Assembly: GCA_002709955.1 (NCBI GenBank)
Contig: PAQY01000013.1
Location: forward strand, 401,397 to 465,396
Origin: Rhodospirillaceae bacterium
Lineage (GTDB): Bacteria; Pseudomonadota; Alphaproteobacteria; UBA8366; Aestuariispiraceae
Reading direction: 5' to 3'
DNA: 64,000 nt
The position numbers and the translations under genes were made by a program. Positions within the stretch are counted from its first letter, which is position 1. Each line of letters starts with the position of its first letter. This document shows, piece by piece, positions 1 to 10,035 of this stretch. The notes under the pieces are model-generated. The model did not search any database. It was not told where the DNA came from and saw only the letters and a list, made by a program, of their open reading frames with translations.

Positions 1-1485
1 GAGCAGCCTTTGCCCCCCTATGGCGCGTGCCTGCTGGGGTCGATCAATCTGGCGCGTCTGATTCAACAGCCGTTTACGGAAGCCGCCCATCTGGATGTGA
101 AGGCCCTGGAGGCGCTGGCGACCATCGCGGTGCGCATGATGGATAATGTGATCGACCTGTCGCGTTTCCCAATGGACGCGCAACGGCAGGAAGCGATGGC
201 GAAACGGCGTATTGGCCTGGGCGTGACCGGGCTGGCGGATGCCCTGATGATGTGCCGCACGCGCTATGGCAGTGCGGATTCCTTGAAATTGACGGAACAA
301 TGGCTGGCCAGCCTGCGCGATGCGGCCTATCGGGCCTCAATTGATCTGGCGGGGGAAAAGGGCGCATTTCCGTTGTTTCAGGCAGAGCCCTATCTGGCCG
401 GGGAAAGCATCGCCGAATTGCCGGAGGATATTCGAAAGGATATCGGCCGTTATGGCATCCGCAATGCGCTGGTCACGTCCATTGCGCCAACCGGCACGAT
501 TTCCCTGGTGGCAGAGAATGTGTCGTCGGGGATAGAGCCCGCCTTTTCCTTTCGCGCCCATCGCAAGGTCCTGGCACCCGATGGCAGTCGGGAAAGCCAT
601 GAGGTCGTGGACTATGCCTATCGCCTGTATCGGGACTTGTTTGGTGCAGAGAGTGAGTTGCCGGATTATTTCGTTGATGCACAGGCGCTGCAGCCAGAGG
701 ATCACCTGGCAATCCAGGCCGTCGCGCAACGATTCATCGACAGTTCGATATCCAAGACCATCAATCTGCCCGCAGAAATATCGTTTCAGGCCTTCAAGGA
801 TGTTTATGCCCGCGCCTATGCCCTGGGCTGCAAGGGATGCACAACCTACCGCCCCAATGAGATCACCGGATCGGTACTAAGTGTTGAGGGAACCCCACCA
901 GCAGAGGCTGCCGCCCTGCCGCAAGCAACACAGTCGGAAGGGGATGTGGTTTATATGTCCCAGCCCCTGGACCGTCCCGGTGCATTGGAAGGACTGACGT
1001 ATAAACTGCGCTGGCCGGAAAGCGATCATGCAACCTATATCACCATCAATGATGTGATGGAATCATCGGGCCGCCGCCGCCCGTTCGAGGTCTTCATCAA
1101 TTCCAAGAATATGGAACATTACGCCTGGACCGTCGCCTTAACGCGGATGATCAGTGCAGTATTCCGGCGGGGCGGCGATGTTGCCTTCGTGGTGGACGAA
1201 TTAAAGGCGGTTTTCGATCCGCGCGGCGGCTATTGGGTAGAGGGGCGCTATGTCCCCTCCATCCTGGCGGCCATCGGGGAAGTGATTGAGCGCCATATGA
1301 TCGCCATCGGCTTTCTAGGCAGTGATGAGGAAGGCGAGGTCACGCGACCCGCAAGTGGGGCTAAGCGGGCCCATGGATCAACAGACAGGGGCGGCGCGCA
1401 ATGCCCGCGCTGTGGTCAACCCGGCCTGGTGCATCAGGAAGGCTGTGACACCTGCGAAAGCTGTGGCTGGTCCCGCTGCGGCTAA
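1..1485 (+). CDS. nrdJ: Adenosylcobalamin-dependent ribonucleotide reductase, C-terminal part (5' end outside window)
   Basis: Class II ribonucleotide reductase, which makes deoxyribonucleotides with a B12 radical cofactor in the cytoplasm. The reading frame is open from base 1, so the gene starts upstream; 494 residues are visible. The first residues (PPYGACLLGSINL) are the conserved RNR segment around the catalytic barrel, followed by a GCKGCTTYRP...TGSVL block typical of long NrdJ proteins. Residues from about 330 to 430 match the C-terminal TSCPD-type domain, and the protein ends in a four-cysteine zinc-ribbon-like tail (CPRCG...CDTCESCGW), as NrdJ proteins do; the tail cysteines probably relay electrons from thioredoxin. 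The gene faces the next gene tail to tail with only 19 bases between them. Identity is secure; only the missing N-terminal part cannot be judged. Confidence 0.95.
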   Translation, partial: EQPLPPYGACLLGSINLARLIQQPFTEAAHLDVKALEALATIAVRMMDNVIDLSRFPMDAQRQEAMAKRRIGLGVTGLADALMMCRTRYGSADSLKLTEQWLASLRDAAYRASIDLAGEKGAFPLFQAEPYLAGESIAELPEDIRKDIGRYGIRNALVTSIAPTGTISLVAENVSSGIEPAFSFRAHRKVLAPDGSRESHEVVDYAYRLYRDLFGAESELPDYFVDAQALQPEDHLAIQAVAQRFIDSSISKTINLPAEISFQAFKDVYARAYALGCKGCTTYRPNEITGSVLSVEGTPPAEAAALPQATQSEGDVVYMSQPLDRPGALEGLTYKLRWPESDHATYITINDVMESSGRRRPFEVFINSKNMEHYAWTVALTRMISAVFRRGGDVAFVVDELKAVFDPRGGYWVEGRYVPSILAAIGEVIERHMIAIGFLGSDEEGEVTRPASGAKRAHGSTDRGGAQCPRCGQPGLVHQEGCDTCESCGWSRCG

Positions 1486-1504
1486 ACCGAGCTCCTTAAT
1501 CACC

Positions 1505-2620
1505 TTACCAGCCGTTGCAGCGGTCCCATTGGTCGATGATCGCCTCCCCATCCGTCACATGATAAACGGGATAGGCGGCAGCCGTCATACAGACATGATT
1601 GGGCAGAACCCGCACCCGACTGCCCACCGGCAAGCGATCAAACAGGGCTGGATCCGCAACCTTCACATGCCCATGTTCCTGACTGACAGAGGTCACATAA
1701 ACATCGTTCAGGGCGGGGCCTTCCACGGCCACAACGGCCCCATAGCGGACTTCAGGACGGAAGGCGTTGGCACCGATATCTTTTGACAGGGCAAGGCCCC
1801 CGGCATCCAGCAGGATCTTACTGGCTTCCCGGTTGTGTCCAATGACCGTTGCCAGAACGCTAAGCGCCAGATCCTGGGTTTGACAGACACCGCGCGACTG
1901 TTGGTCCAGGTCAAAGAAGACATAGACCCCGGCGCGATATTCGGTCAGCCCCGTCGCATCCTGACTGAACAAGGCGGTCGGGGTGGATCCGGCGCTGACG
2001 GTTTTTACGGCATGCCCGGCAGCGCGCAGTCGTTCTGCGGCATGAACCACGGCCCGGCGTTCATCTTCCGCAATTTCCTGGATTTTCGGGATGTCATTGA
2101 CGCCATAGGAATGTCCGGCATGGGTCAAAACCCCCTCCAACCGGGCGGCTTTTGACACAGACAGGCAGTCGGCTATTGCCAGCAGGGTTTGCCCGGTGGC
2201 AGACACCCCGGCCCGCCCGTCACCGCAATCGATCTCAACCAGCAGCTTGAACGCTGCGCCGTGATCGGCAATCGCCCTGGCCGCATCCACCGTATCGGCC
2301 AGGACCTTTAGATCGATACCGCGCGCGATCAGGGCTGCGGCGCGGTCCAGCTTGCCTGGCGCAAGACCCACGGCATAGGTGATATCCTTAAACCCGTGAA
2401 CGGCGAAATATTCCGCCTCCCGCAGGGTGGATACCGTGATGCCAAATTGATGATTCTGTGTTGCCAGAAGGCCAACTTTTTCAGATTTCGCCGTCTTCAG
2501 ATGCGGCCGCAATTTCACACCCAATCGGTGGGCTGACTGTGTCATGCGCGCAATATTGGCCGCCAGCTTTGCCTGATCCAACAAAAGGCAGGGCGTTTCC
2601 AGGGTGGCGATGGAGGTCAC
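1505..2620 (-). CDS. DSD1-type PLP enzyme (D-threonine aldolase / D-serine dehydratase-like)
   Basis: A 371-residue fold-type III PLP enzyme of the alanine racemase N-domain superfamily. Lys42 in the RPHLKTAKS motif is the expected Schiff-base lysine, and His342 and Cys344 (PNHVC) near the C-terminus match the zinc ligands of D-threonine aldolase and D-serine dehydratase. Length is normal for the family. The enzyme would cleave or deaminate a D-hydroxyamino acid; which one cannot be told from sequence. It is the last gene of a minus-strand group that runs from the aminotransferase at 5.6 kb down to here. Confidence 0.85.
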   Translation of the reverse strand: MTSIATLETPCLLLDQAKLAANIARMTQSAHRLGVKLRPHLKTAKSEKVGLLATQNHQFGITVSTLREAEYFAVHGFKDITYAVGLAPGKLDRAAALIARGIDLKVLADTVDAARAIADHGAAFKLLVEIDCGDGRAGVSATGQTLLAIADCLSVSKAARLEGVLTHAGHSYGVNDIPKIQEIAEDERRAVVHAAERLRAAGHAVKTVSAGSTPTALFSQDATGLTEYRAGVYVFFDLDQQSRGVCQTQDLALSVLATVIGHNREASKILLDAGGLALSKDIGANAFRPEVRYGAVVAVEGPALNDVYVTSVSQEHGHVKVADPALFDRLPVGSRVRVLPNHVCMTAAAYPVYHVTDGEAIIDQWDRCNGW

Positions 2621-2627
2621 GGCAACG

Positions 2628-2786
2628 CTATTTCTTCACAACCAACCACAGCGCATGGATCGACCCTGGCACGAAAAAGAAGCATGTCAGAATAAGGTTC
2701 AGCCAGAAATGCAATCCCAGGCCGACCGTCAGGAATGCCGCAACGGGGGGCAGAAACAAGGCGATGATAATGCGGATAAGGTCCAT
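2628..2786 (-). CDS. Pmp3/YqaE-family small membrane protein, 52 aa
   Basis: A short gene read directly from the sequence. It starts MDLIRIIIALFLPP and carries two hydrophobic stretches (about residues 4-22 and 28-48) separated by a short turn, ending in KK. This is the layout of the UPF0057 proteolipid family (yeast Pmp3, E. coli YqaE), including the PP pair in the first helix and the NLILT segment in the second. A GGAAG ribosome site lies eight bases before the ATG. Family members help set membrane potential or respond to salt and cold stress; the role here is inferred from the family only. The stop lies seven bases before the start of the DSD1-type gene, so the two are probably cotranscribed. 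Confidence 0.88.
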   Translation of the reverse strand: MDLIRIIIALFLPPVAAFLTVGLGLHFWLNLILTCFFFVPGSIHALWLVVKK

Positions 2787-2882
2787 GATGCTGTCTTCCT
2801 TGGTTTTAATTCGACCCGACGGTACTGTCTTTCACGTCAAATTACCAGTGCCGTTGGGGGAAGTATCCTTACGAGATCGGCC

Positions 2883-3653
2883 TTAGGCCAGGACGATTTC
2901 AACCTGACCCAATGCCCCAAAGTCCCCAATGATCGGGACCCCTCTTTTGCCCTCAAAGACGGGGGCCAAAGAGCCAGTGATGATATAGTTCCCGGCATTC
3001 AGCCGTTTGCCCTTCTGGCGCAATTCTTCCGCCAGCCAATGCAGTGCCTTTAAGGGCCCCCCCATGGACTCAGCGCCCGTTCCTGTGCCCATGACCTTGC
3101 CATCCATCGCGACAGATACGGCAAGCTCCGGCAGGTTCAATGCGCGCCAATCTGTGCGGCCTTCGCCATAGATAAAGGCATGGTTTGCCGCGCCATCGGC
3201 GATCAACCATTTCGCATCCACCGGCTTGCCCGTATCGCGAAAGCGACGGTCCACGATTTCAATGGCGGGATGAACGGAACCGATGGCATCCGCGACATCC
3301 TGTTCGCTGAAGGCTTCGTCACGCAGTTCCAGATCGCGCTTCAATCGGAAGGCAATTTCCACCTCGACAACCATTAATGCGCCATTCGGGGTCGGTATCC
3401 GGGTCGGGGCGGCATAGGTCCAGCGATCAAACAGGGGGCCATATAATGGCTGGTCCGTGTTCAGCCGGGCGCGGGCCTCGGGACTGTTGGCACCGATCTT
3501 CCAGCCGACCACAGGCACGCTGATCGTCTCGATCATCTCATCCTGGATTTCATAGGCCTGTGCCAGGCTTTTCGGGATTGGGCCAGGGTCAGCCGCAAGC
3601 TTTGTCCCGTCCAGCCGCGCAGAGGCCAAAGCCCTGCCAATAGAGCTGTTCAT
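2883..3653 (-). CDS. 2-keto-4-pentenoate hydratase / fumarylacetoacetate hydrolase-family protein
   Basis: A 256-residue protein of the MhpD/FAH-like fold. The E97-V-E99 pair in MVVEVEIAF corresponds to the divalent-metal ligands, and WKIGAN (residues 51-56), HPAIEIVDRRF and SMGGPLKALHWL are the conserved blocks of 2-oxopent-4-enoate hydratases. Family members hydrate or decarboxylate dienoate intermediates of aromatic meta-cleavage. No ring-cleavage dioxygenase sits beside it, so the substrate is open. It starts three bases after the stop of the cupin gene upstream, so the two are surely translated from one message. Confidence 0.85.
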   Translation of the reverse strand: MNSSIGRALASARLDGTKLAADPGPIPKSLAQAYEIQDEMIETISVPVVGWKIGANSPEARARLNTDQPLYGPLFDRWTYAAPTRIPTPNGALMVVEVEIAFRLKRDLELRDEAFSEQDVADAIGSVHPAIEIVDRRFRDTGKPVDAKWLIADGAANHAFIYGEGRTDWRALNLPELAVSVAMDGKVMGTGTGAESMGGPLKALHWLAEELRQKGKRLNAGNYIITGSLAPVFEGKRGVPIIGDFGALGQVEIVLA

Positions 3654-3656
3654 GGA

Positions 3657-4412
3657 TTACTCTTTCTCACTTAAAGTTTGTTGGGCCAACATGTCCTGAT
3701 CGACCGGTTGTGCCTTGCCTCGGTTCCAGACGCCGGTTGAGTCACGGGACCACTCGACACGCTCCCATATACCGGTTTTGGCCTGATGCCACCAATAAAT
3801 TGGTGCCTCCAGCGCGCCCACCCATGCAAAAAACAGCAAAACGGGCTCAGACCCGGTGGAAAGCGCATGAACACGCTCAATGGGTGTGATCGAATAGTCA
3901 CCGCCCTTAAGCAAAAAAGGCACCCCATTCACGCCATGACGCAGCGTCAGCGTGCCAGAGAGGCAAAAATAAAGCTCCGCAGCGCTGTGACTGTGCAGCG
4001 GATAATCGATATTGGGGGCCAGCGTGAACAATCCGGCGCGCATGCCAGGCATGCCAAGAATGCCCAATTCACCAAATATATGCGCCGCATGCATACCGCC
4101 GGATAGGGCGGGATCAACATCAGGATGCGCGGATACAACATCACGCCAATGACACAGGGGCGCAGTATCCTGGACGGCCTGGCGCAATGCGTCCGATCCT
4201 GAAAAATTATCCAGACTGGGCTGAAAAGCCGACGGGGCGGGCGCACGGTCCGTCGCTGGCTGCGCAACAAAGCCGTCCCGTGCGCCGCGAATCAGCGGGG
4301 CCAGGAACGGAAGGAGTGTTATATCCTCCCGCGCCCGGACCCGTAATTCTTCTATCACAACATCCGCGAAGTGTAGCGCAGCAGTGTCCGGCGTACCGGC
4401 AGATTGACCCAT
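3657..4412 (-). CDS. Cupin similar to dimethylsulfoniopropionate (DMSP) lyase
   Basis: A 251-residue single-cupin protein. The first cupin motif reads YPLHSHSAAELYFCLSG: His140, His142, Glu146 and Tyr148 have the H-x-H-x(3)-E-x-Y layout of DddL/DddQ-type DMSP lyases, where the tyrosine acts as general base and the others bind metal. His182 (RVHAL) is the second-motif histidine. A helical N-terminal region of about 100 residues and a Trp-rich segment after the barrel (YWWHQAKTGIWERVEW) also fit that family. Such enzymes split DMSP into dimethylsulfide and acrylate. It lies 14 bases after the aminotransferase and three before the hydratase. A sugar- or organic-acid-sensing cupin remains possible. 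Confidence 0.55.
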   Translation of the reverse strand: MGQSAGTPDTAALHFADVVIEELRVRAREDITLLPFLAPLIRGARDGFVAQPATDRAPAPSAFQPSLDNFSGSDALRQAVQDTAPLCHWRDVVSAHPDVDPALSGGMHAAHIFGELGILGMPGMRAGLFTLAPNIDYPLHSHSAAELYFCLSGTLTLRHGVNGVPFLLKGGDYSITPIERVHALSTGSEPVLLFFAWVGALEAPIYWWHQAKTGIWERVEWSRDSTGVWNRGKAQPVDQDMLAQQTLSEKE

Positions 4413-4426
4413 CAGCGAATTCTACC

Positions 4427-5662
<1,236 letters not shown>

Positions 5663-5826
5663 TCATGTTGTGCGCGAATGGGCGAAACCTACGCCGAACG
5701 ACCGGATGCTGCAACGCCGTTCCGGCCAAAATTCATGCGAATAGACCCCAACTGTTGCCTAAAGATGCAGGCAGACCACAGTTCCGCCGCAAAACGACCC
5801 CCAACTTGCCCTGATACCAGCCCCAG

Positions 5827-5848
5827 CCTGCCGTGATTGCCCGGCAGG
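5827..5848 (+). promoter_or_regulatory. Perfect 7-bp hairpin in the leader of the VIT/VWA-sortase operon
   Basis: CCTGCCG at 5827-5833 pairs perfectly with CGGCAGG at 5842-5848 across an 8-base loop. It ends 38 bases before the VIT/VWA start codon and is not followed by a T run, so it is not a terminator. It could be an operator or a 5' mRNA structure; the function is inferred only from its position. Confidence 0.35.
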
Positions 5849-5886
5849 ATATGCCCCAGATTAACTCATATGAGGAGACTGGGATT

Positions 5887-8013
5887 ATGAAGGTGCAGCT
5901 CTTTTCCCATCGCACAGGCCATTCCTATCGTCAGGCCCGACGGGACCGGTATCTGATCGGCGCAATTGCCCTGATCACCTTTCTAACGGTGCTGATATCG
6001 TCGGTTCTGGCGATGACCAGCGCGGCAAGCGCAGCAGAGGCACAGAATGACGGTCTGTATCTGCGGCCAATGGGCCAGGCAGAGGCCCCCTTTGCCTCAG
6101 CCCCCAGACTGGCGCAATCGGTGCAGTTGGATATCGCCGCCATCGTTGCGCGGGGAACGGTCATTCAATTGTTCCGGAATGACAGCACGGATTGGGTCGA
6201 AGGACGCTATCGCTTTCCCTTGCCCGATAAGGCGACGGTGGATCGCCTGACCATTCGCGTCAATGATCGCATCGTCGAAGGGGAAATTCGAGAGCGCAGC
6301 GCTGCCAGAAAAGAATACGAAGCGGCAAAGGAAGCCGGGCAGACTGCGGCCCTGATGGATGAGAATCGCCCCAATCAGTTCATGCTGTCCCTGGCCAATA
6401 TCGGACCGGGGGAAATGGTCTCTGTCACGTTGGAGTTTCAGTCAACGGTCGACCGGGATGGGGATTTGTTTGAATTTCGCATGCCGCTGGTCACCGCCCC
6501 CCGATATGTGCCGGATATGAAATTGTCGGCCCTGGAACATCCACAGGTTCAGGCGGAGATTGAGCGTCAGATGGCGGATGCCGCACGCCTGGGATTCCCA
6601 ATTGATGAACAGCGCCAGTCAAACCCGACCGGGTTGCAGGTTACGCTGGATGCCGGGGCTGAATTGGCGACGCTGGAAAGCCCCAGCCACGATCTGGTCG
6701 TAACCCGCGAAGGGGAGAAATACAAAATTGGCCTGCGATTGGAAGCAGAGCCTGCGGATCGTGACATCGTTCTGCGCTGGCGCACCCAACGCAATGATAT
6801 GCCAGGTGCGATGTTGTTTCATGAACGGGTTGGCACGGTGGATTATCTATTGGCCATGGTTCAGCCGCCCCAACCTGATCAGGCCAAGCAATTGGAGCGT
6901 CCCCGTGATGTGACATTTATCATCGATACGTCCGGTTCAATGGAAGGGGAGTCGATGCAGGCGGCCAGCGCGGCGCTTATTCAGGCATTGGCGGCGCTGG
7001 GCCCCAAGGACCGGTTTGATGTCATAGAGTTTGATTCCAGCTATCGACGCCTGTTTGGTCAAACGGAACCGGCGACACCGGCGCGAATTCAAAAGGCGGT
7101 TGGCTTTGTTGCGGGTCTGAAAGCTGATGGGGGAACGGAAATGATGCCCCCGCTTCGATCTGCTCTGGCATTTGGGCATAGCGTCCAGGATAGCAGCGAT
7201 CAGGCTGCGTTGCGCCAGATCGTGTTCCTGACCGATGGTCTGGTCGGCAATGAAGATGAATTGTTTCAGATGATCGAAGCCAATCTGGGCAATGCTCGTT
7301 TGTTTACGGTTTCCCTCGGCTCTGCGCCGAATGGATGGTTCATGCGCAAATCCGCCCAACTGGGTGCGGGTGAAACCCTAAACATCGCTAATGTGTCCGA
7401 AGCGGCCTCGAAGATGGCAGAATTCTATAAACGGATTGAAACGCCTGTTGCGATTGATCTGCAGATATCAGCCGATCCCGCCACCCGGATGGAAGTATAT
7501 CCAGACCGGTTGCCCGATCTGTATGGGGCCCGCGCCTTGATTGTTCCGATTGCGATGGAAAATTGGGATGGAAATCTGACATTTACCGGCAAAATGGCGC
7601 AGGACGATATGCTGGTCCACCTGACCCGCGCAGATCTGCGCCCTGCCAAAGGGATCGCAAAATTATGGGCCCGAACCAAGGTTGAATCGATCCAGGACGA
7701 TATTCGCCGGGGCGCGATTGATCCAGAAGCGGGACGTCTTGCCATATTGGACCTTGCCCTGCCGCATCAACTGGCAACCGCCTATACCAGCTTTGTCGCG
7801 GTGGATCGCCCGGTTCGCCGTCCCGCATCAGAAGACATACAGCAGCACGACATGCCCAATAATCTGCCCGCCGGTATGGTGATGGCGTCCCTTGCCGGAC
7901 CTGCAGGGGCGACCGGATGGCAGGGCATGATCCTGATTGGTGTGGGGTTGATCGCAGGCTCGATTGTGCTGTTGTTGATCAGCCGCCGGCGTGGCTTTGG
8001 GGCGGGGAAATGA
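5887..8013 (+). CDS. VIT and VWA domain protein, marine proteobacterial sortase target
   Basis: A 708-residue envelope protein. The start at 5887 has GAGGAG nine bases upstream. An N-terminal basic segment and a hydrophobic helix (about residues 22-43) end in an ASAA site, giving a signal peptide or anchor. A VIT domain follows (about 55-210), then a von Willebrand A domain with the MIDAS motif DTSGS at residue 347 and later T and D ligand regions (LTDGLVGNED). The C-terminus has GATGW, a hydrophobic helix and the basic tail SRRRGFGAGK, which is the sorting-signal layout, although no classical LPxTG is present. Its stop overlaps the start of the sortase gene (ATGA). Proteins of this kind are usually the only sortase substrate of their genome; the function at the surface is unknown, perhaps adhesion or metal-dependent protein binding. 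Confidence 0.9.
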   Translation: MKVQLFSHRTGHSYRQARRDRYLIGAIALITFLTVLISSVLAMTSAASAAEAQNDGLYLRPMGQAEAPFASAPRLAQSVQLDIAAIVARGTVIQLFRNDSTDWVEGRYRFPLPDKATVDRLTIRVNDRIVEGEIRERSAARKEYEAAKEAGQTAALMDENRPNQFMLSLANIGPGEMVSVTLEFQSTVDRDGDLFEFRMPLVTAPRYVPDMKLSALEHPQVQAEIERQMADAARLGFPIDEQRQSNPTGLQVTLDAGAELATLESPSHDLVVTREGEKYKIGLRLEAEPADRDIVLRWRTQRNDMPGAMLFHERVGTVDYLLAMVQPPQPDQAKQLERPRDVTFIIDTSGSMEGESMQAASAALIQALAALGPKDRFDVIEFDSSYRRLFGQTEPATPARIQKAVGFVAGLKADGGTEMMPPLRSALAFGHSVQDSSDQAALRQIVFLTDGLVGNEDELFQMIEANLGNARLFTVSLGSAPNGWFMRKSAQLGAGETLNIANVSEAASKMAEFYKRIETPVAIDLQISADPATRMEVYPDRLPDLYGARALIVPIAMENWDGNLTFTGKMAQDDMLVHLTRADLRPAKGIAKLWARTKVESIQDDIRRGAIDPEAGRLAILDLALPHQLATAYTSFVAVDRPVRRPASEDIQQHDMPNNLPAGMVMASLAGPAGATGWQGMILIGVGLIAGSIVLLLISRRRGFGAGK

Positions 8014-8627
8014 GGGCTGTTTGGACGCAAGACGGCGGGAAGCCCGTGAAGGGCACTCATTCCCCCCGGCGCAATCGGCCCCTGTTGGTGCTGGCCATGA
8101 TCTTGGCGGGGTTCGGGGTCTGGCAGGTGGGCCAGTCTGGGGTGATCCTGGTGAAGGCATGGTTGGCCCCGATCCTGATTCAGCGGGCCTGGGCGGCGGC
8201 GCAGGACGGACAGACAGGCGATGCGCTAAAGCCCTGGCCCTGGGCCGATACCCAGCCAATTGCCAAACTGCATTTCCCAAGTCTGGGGCGGGACAGGATC
8301 GCGCTGGCCGGGGCGTCCGGCAGGGCGATGGCCTTTGGCCCGACCCTGGCTCAGGGGGGCGATGTTCCGGCCTTTTTCGGACATCGCGATACCCATTTTC
8401 TGATGCTGCAGGATTTGCAGCCGGGCGACTCGGTCGTATGGGAAAAGGCGGATCGTTCTGTCGCGGCGTATCGCGTGATTGATGCGTCTGTGCAGCATAA
8501 GGACCATTTGCAGGTGCCCTTGGGACTGCCGGGCCAGTATGTCGCTCTGGTCACATGCTGGCCGTTCGATGCGGTTCAGGCGGGCGGGCCCCTGCGCTAT
8601 GTGATACTCGCACAGCGCGAAGAATAA
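8010..8627 (+). CDS. Class GN sortase
   Basis: A 205-residue membrane-anchored transpeptidase. One hydrophobic helix (about residues 24-50) is followed by the sortase barrel. The catalytic triad is visible: His125 (FFGHRDTHF), Cys183 (ALVTCWPF) and Arg196 (GPLRYVIL). The start codon overlaps the VIT/VWA stop by four bases, so the enzyme and its only evident substrate are translationally coupled. Class GN sortases are found in Gram-negative bacteria, each usually with one dedicated VIT/VWA target; where the cleaved protein is attached is not established for this group. Confidence 0.93.
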   Translation: MRAVWTQDGGKPVKGTHSPRRNRPLLVLAMILAGFGVWQVGQSGVILVKAWLAPILIQRAWAAAQDGQTGDALKPWPWADTQPIAKLHFPSLGRDRIALAGASGRAMAFGPTLAQGGDVPAFFGHRDTHFLMLQDLQPGDSVVWEKADRSVAAYRVIDASVQHKDHLQVPLGLPGQYVALVTCWPFDAVQAGGPLRYVILAQREE

Positions 8628-8712
8628 TGGTGGCCCCATTCAATTACGATTTATTAATAAATATCTGTCATTTTCATGACATCAGTCGCTGGTGATGCAA
8701 GGGGAGCATGAA

Positions 8713-9012
8713 ATGGGTAGGATGTCACCGCAATGCATATTGAATTTGCGCATGGTCGAAGGGGCCTTGTTGAAAGGCGACTGGGCCCGTGCTCGTAAGC
8801 TTGTTGTTGCCTGGGAATGTCCTGAAGGCGGCGCGTGCGGCCCTGGGGAAAGTTGCACCGCCCATCGTGGTTTTCTGCACCATGTGGCCTTGACCGTAAA
8901 AATCATGGGGCTGGAGGCGGCGCGCAAACACCTGGCGCATGCCGTGCCCGTTTCTATTGCCCAGCCCGCCCGAGTTTTGCCGCTTCAGATGGCGAATTCG
9001 TCTTCGCTGTAG
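8713..9012 (+). CDS. Hypothetical protein, 99 aa, cysteine-containing
   Basis: Not recognised. The start at 8713 has a GGGGAG site six bases upstream. The protein is mainly helical with a central CPEGGACGPGESC stretch of three cysteines and a following HRGFLHH, which could bind a metal. Codon choice resembles that of the flanking genes. Its last 28 bases overlap the 3' end of serB on the other strand, and it lies 85 bases after the sortase gene. It could be an additional member of the sortase operon or an independent small gene. Confidence 0.5.
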   Translation: MGRMSPQCILNLRMVEGALLKGDWARARKLVVAWECPEGGACGPGESCTAHRGFLHHVALTVKIMGLEAARKHLAHAVPVSIAQPARVLPLQMANSSSL

Positions 9013-9890
9013 CCCTGATAGAATAACAGCGCGGTCATGTCGGTATGTTCGATGTGCACACGGGTCTGTTCCCGCACAATGGGTTTTGGGAAAAAGCCAA
9101 TGCCCAATCCTGCGGCGGTCAACATATCCAGATCATTCGCGCCATCGCCAATCGCCGCTGCACCGCTGCGGGGCACAGCCTGGCGGATGCACATGTCATC
9201 CAGGATTTCCAATTTCGTCGCCCGTCCGACAATTTTACCAGTCAAGTTGCCGGTGAAGCAGCCATCATCGCCAATTTCCAATGTATTGGCCGCATGTTCC
9301 TGAAAGCCCAGCTGGGCGTGGACCACTTCGGTGGTAAAGGTGAAGCCACCAGATACCAGCGCACACAACGCGCCATTTGCCACCATGGTCTTAACGGCAC
9401 GTTCCGCCCCGTTTGTGTGCAGAATCTGATCCATCACAACAGCCATCGATTCGGTCGCCTGATAGCCTTTCAGCAGGGCGACGCGGGCGCGCAGGCTCTC
9501 AATGAAATCAAGCTCTCCGGCCATTGATCTGGCCGTGATCGCCATGACCGCATCGCCAAAGCCCAGCGCCGTTGCCAATGTGTCCAGGGTTTCGTTCTGG
9601 ATCATGGTTGAGTCCATATCGGACACAAGAACACGTTTGCGCCGGCCTTCCGGGGCCTGCACCGCGCGATCGATACCGTCCAGACCTGGGGCCCCTTCCA
9701 GCGCAGCGATCAAGGCCAGTTGCGTGGCCCCATCCGCAATGAATTCCGCGGCCCAGCCTGAGGCCAGGGTTTTGGTTTCCATGGATGGAGCAGCCCCGGC
9801 GCGCTGTACGGCGGCACGCGCAGCGGTCAGGTGGTCTTCAGTAAGGGCGGTGCGATTGCGGTTTGCAACCAATGTGATGACGTTTTGCAT
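8985..9890 (-). CDS. serB: Phosphoserine phosphatase
   Basis: A 301-residue HAD-superfamily enzyme, the last step of L-serine synthesis from 3-phosphoglycerate. The DxDST catalytic motif lies at residues 91-95 (SDMDSTMI; Asp91 nucleophile, Asp93 acid/base), SGGFTF supplies the phosphate-binding Ser, and GDGANDLDM the Mg-binding aspartates. The N-terminal 80 residues form an ACT-like region, as in the SerB type from Proteobacteria. The ATG at 9890 gives the usual N-terminus (MQNVITLVAN); an in-frame ATG at 9920 and a TTG at 9935 would add 10 or 15 residues. Divergent from miaA. Confidence 0.93.
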   Translation of the reverse strand: MQNVITLVANRNRTALTEDHLTAARAAVQRAGAAPSMETKTLASGWAAEFIADGATQLALIAALEGAPGLDGIDRAVQAPEGRRKRVLVSDMDSTMIQNETLDTLATALGFGDAVMAITARSMAGELDFIESLRARVALLKGYQATESMAVVMDQILHTNGAERAVKTMVANGALCALVSGGFTFTTEVVHAQLGFQEHAANTLEIGDDGCFTGNLTGKIVGRATKLEILDDMCIRQAVPRSGAAAIGDGANDLDMLTAAGLGIGFFPKPIVREQTRVHIEHTDMTALLFYQGYSEDEFAI

Positions 9891-10035
9891 AGGGAAATCG
9901 CGATACCCGAGGCCATCCATTCCCGCAAGCGACAAATTCGTGACGCTGGCGGATTTCTGATCTGTACGCTTCGCTCTCGCCCCGTCGGTGGGAAGCGTCT
10001 AGACTGCGCCGCGTTAACGCGTGAAGGATGGTTGT

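Noticed and set aside
5827..5848. Transcription terminator
   Set aside because: The stem is good but no T run follows on either strand, so it is listed only as a leader hairpin.
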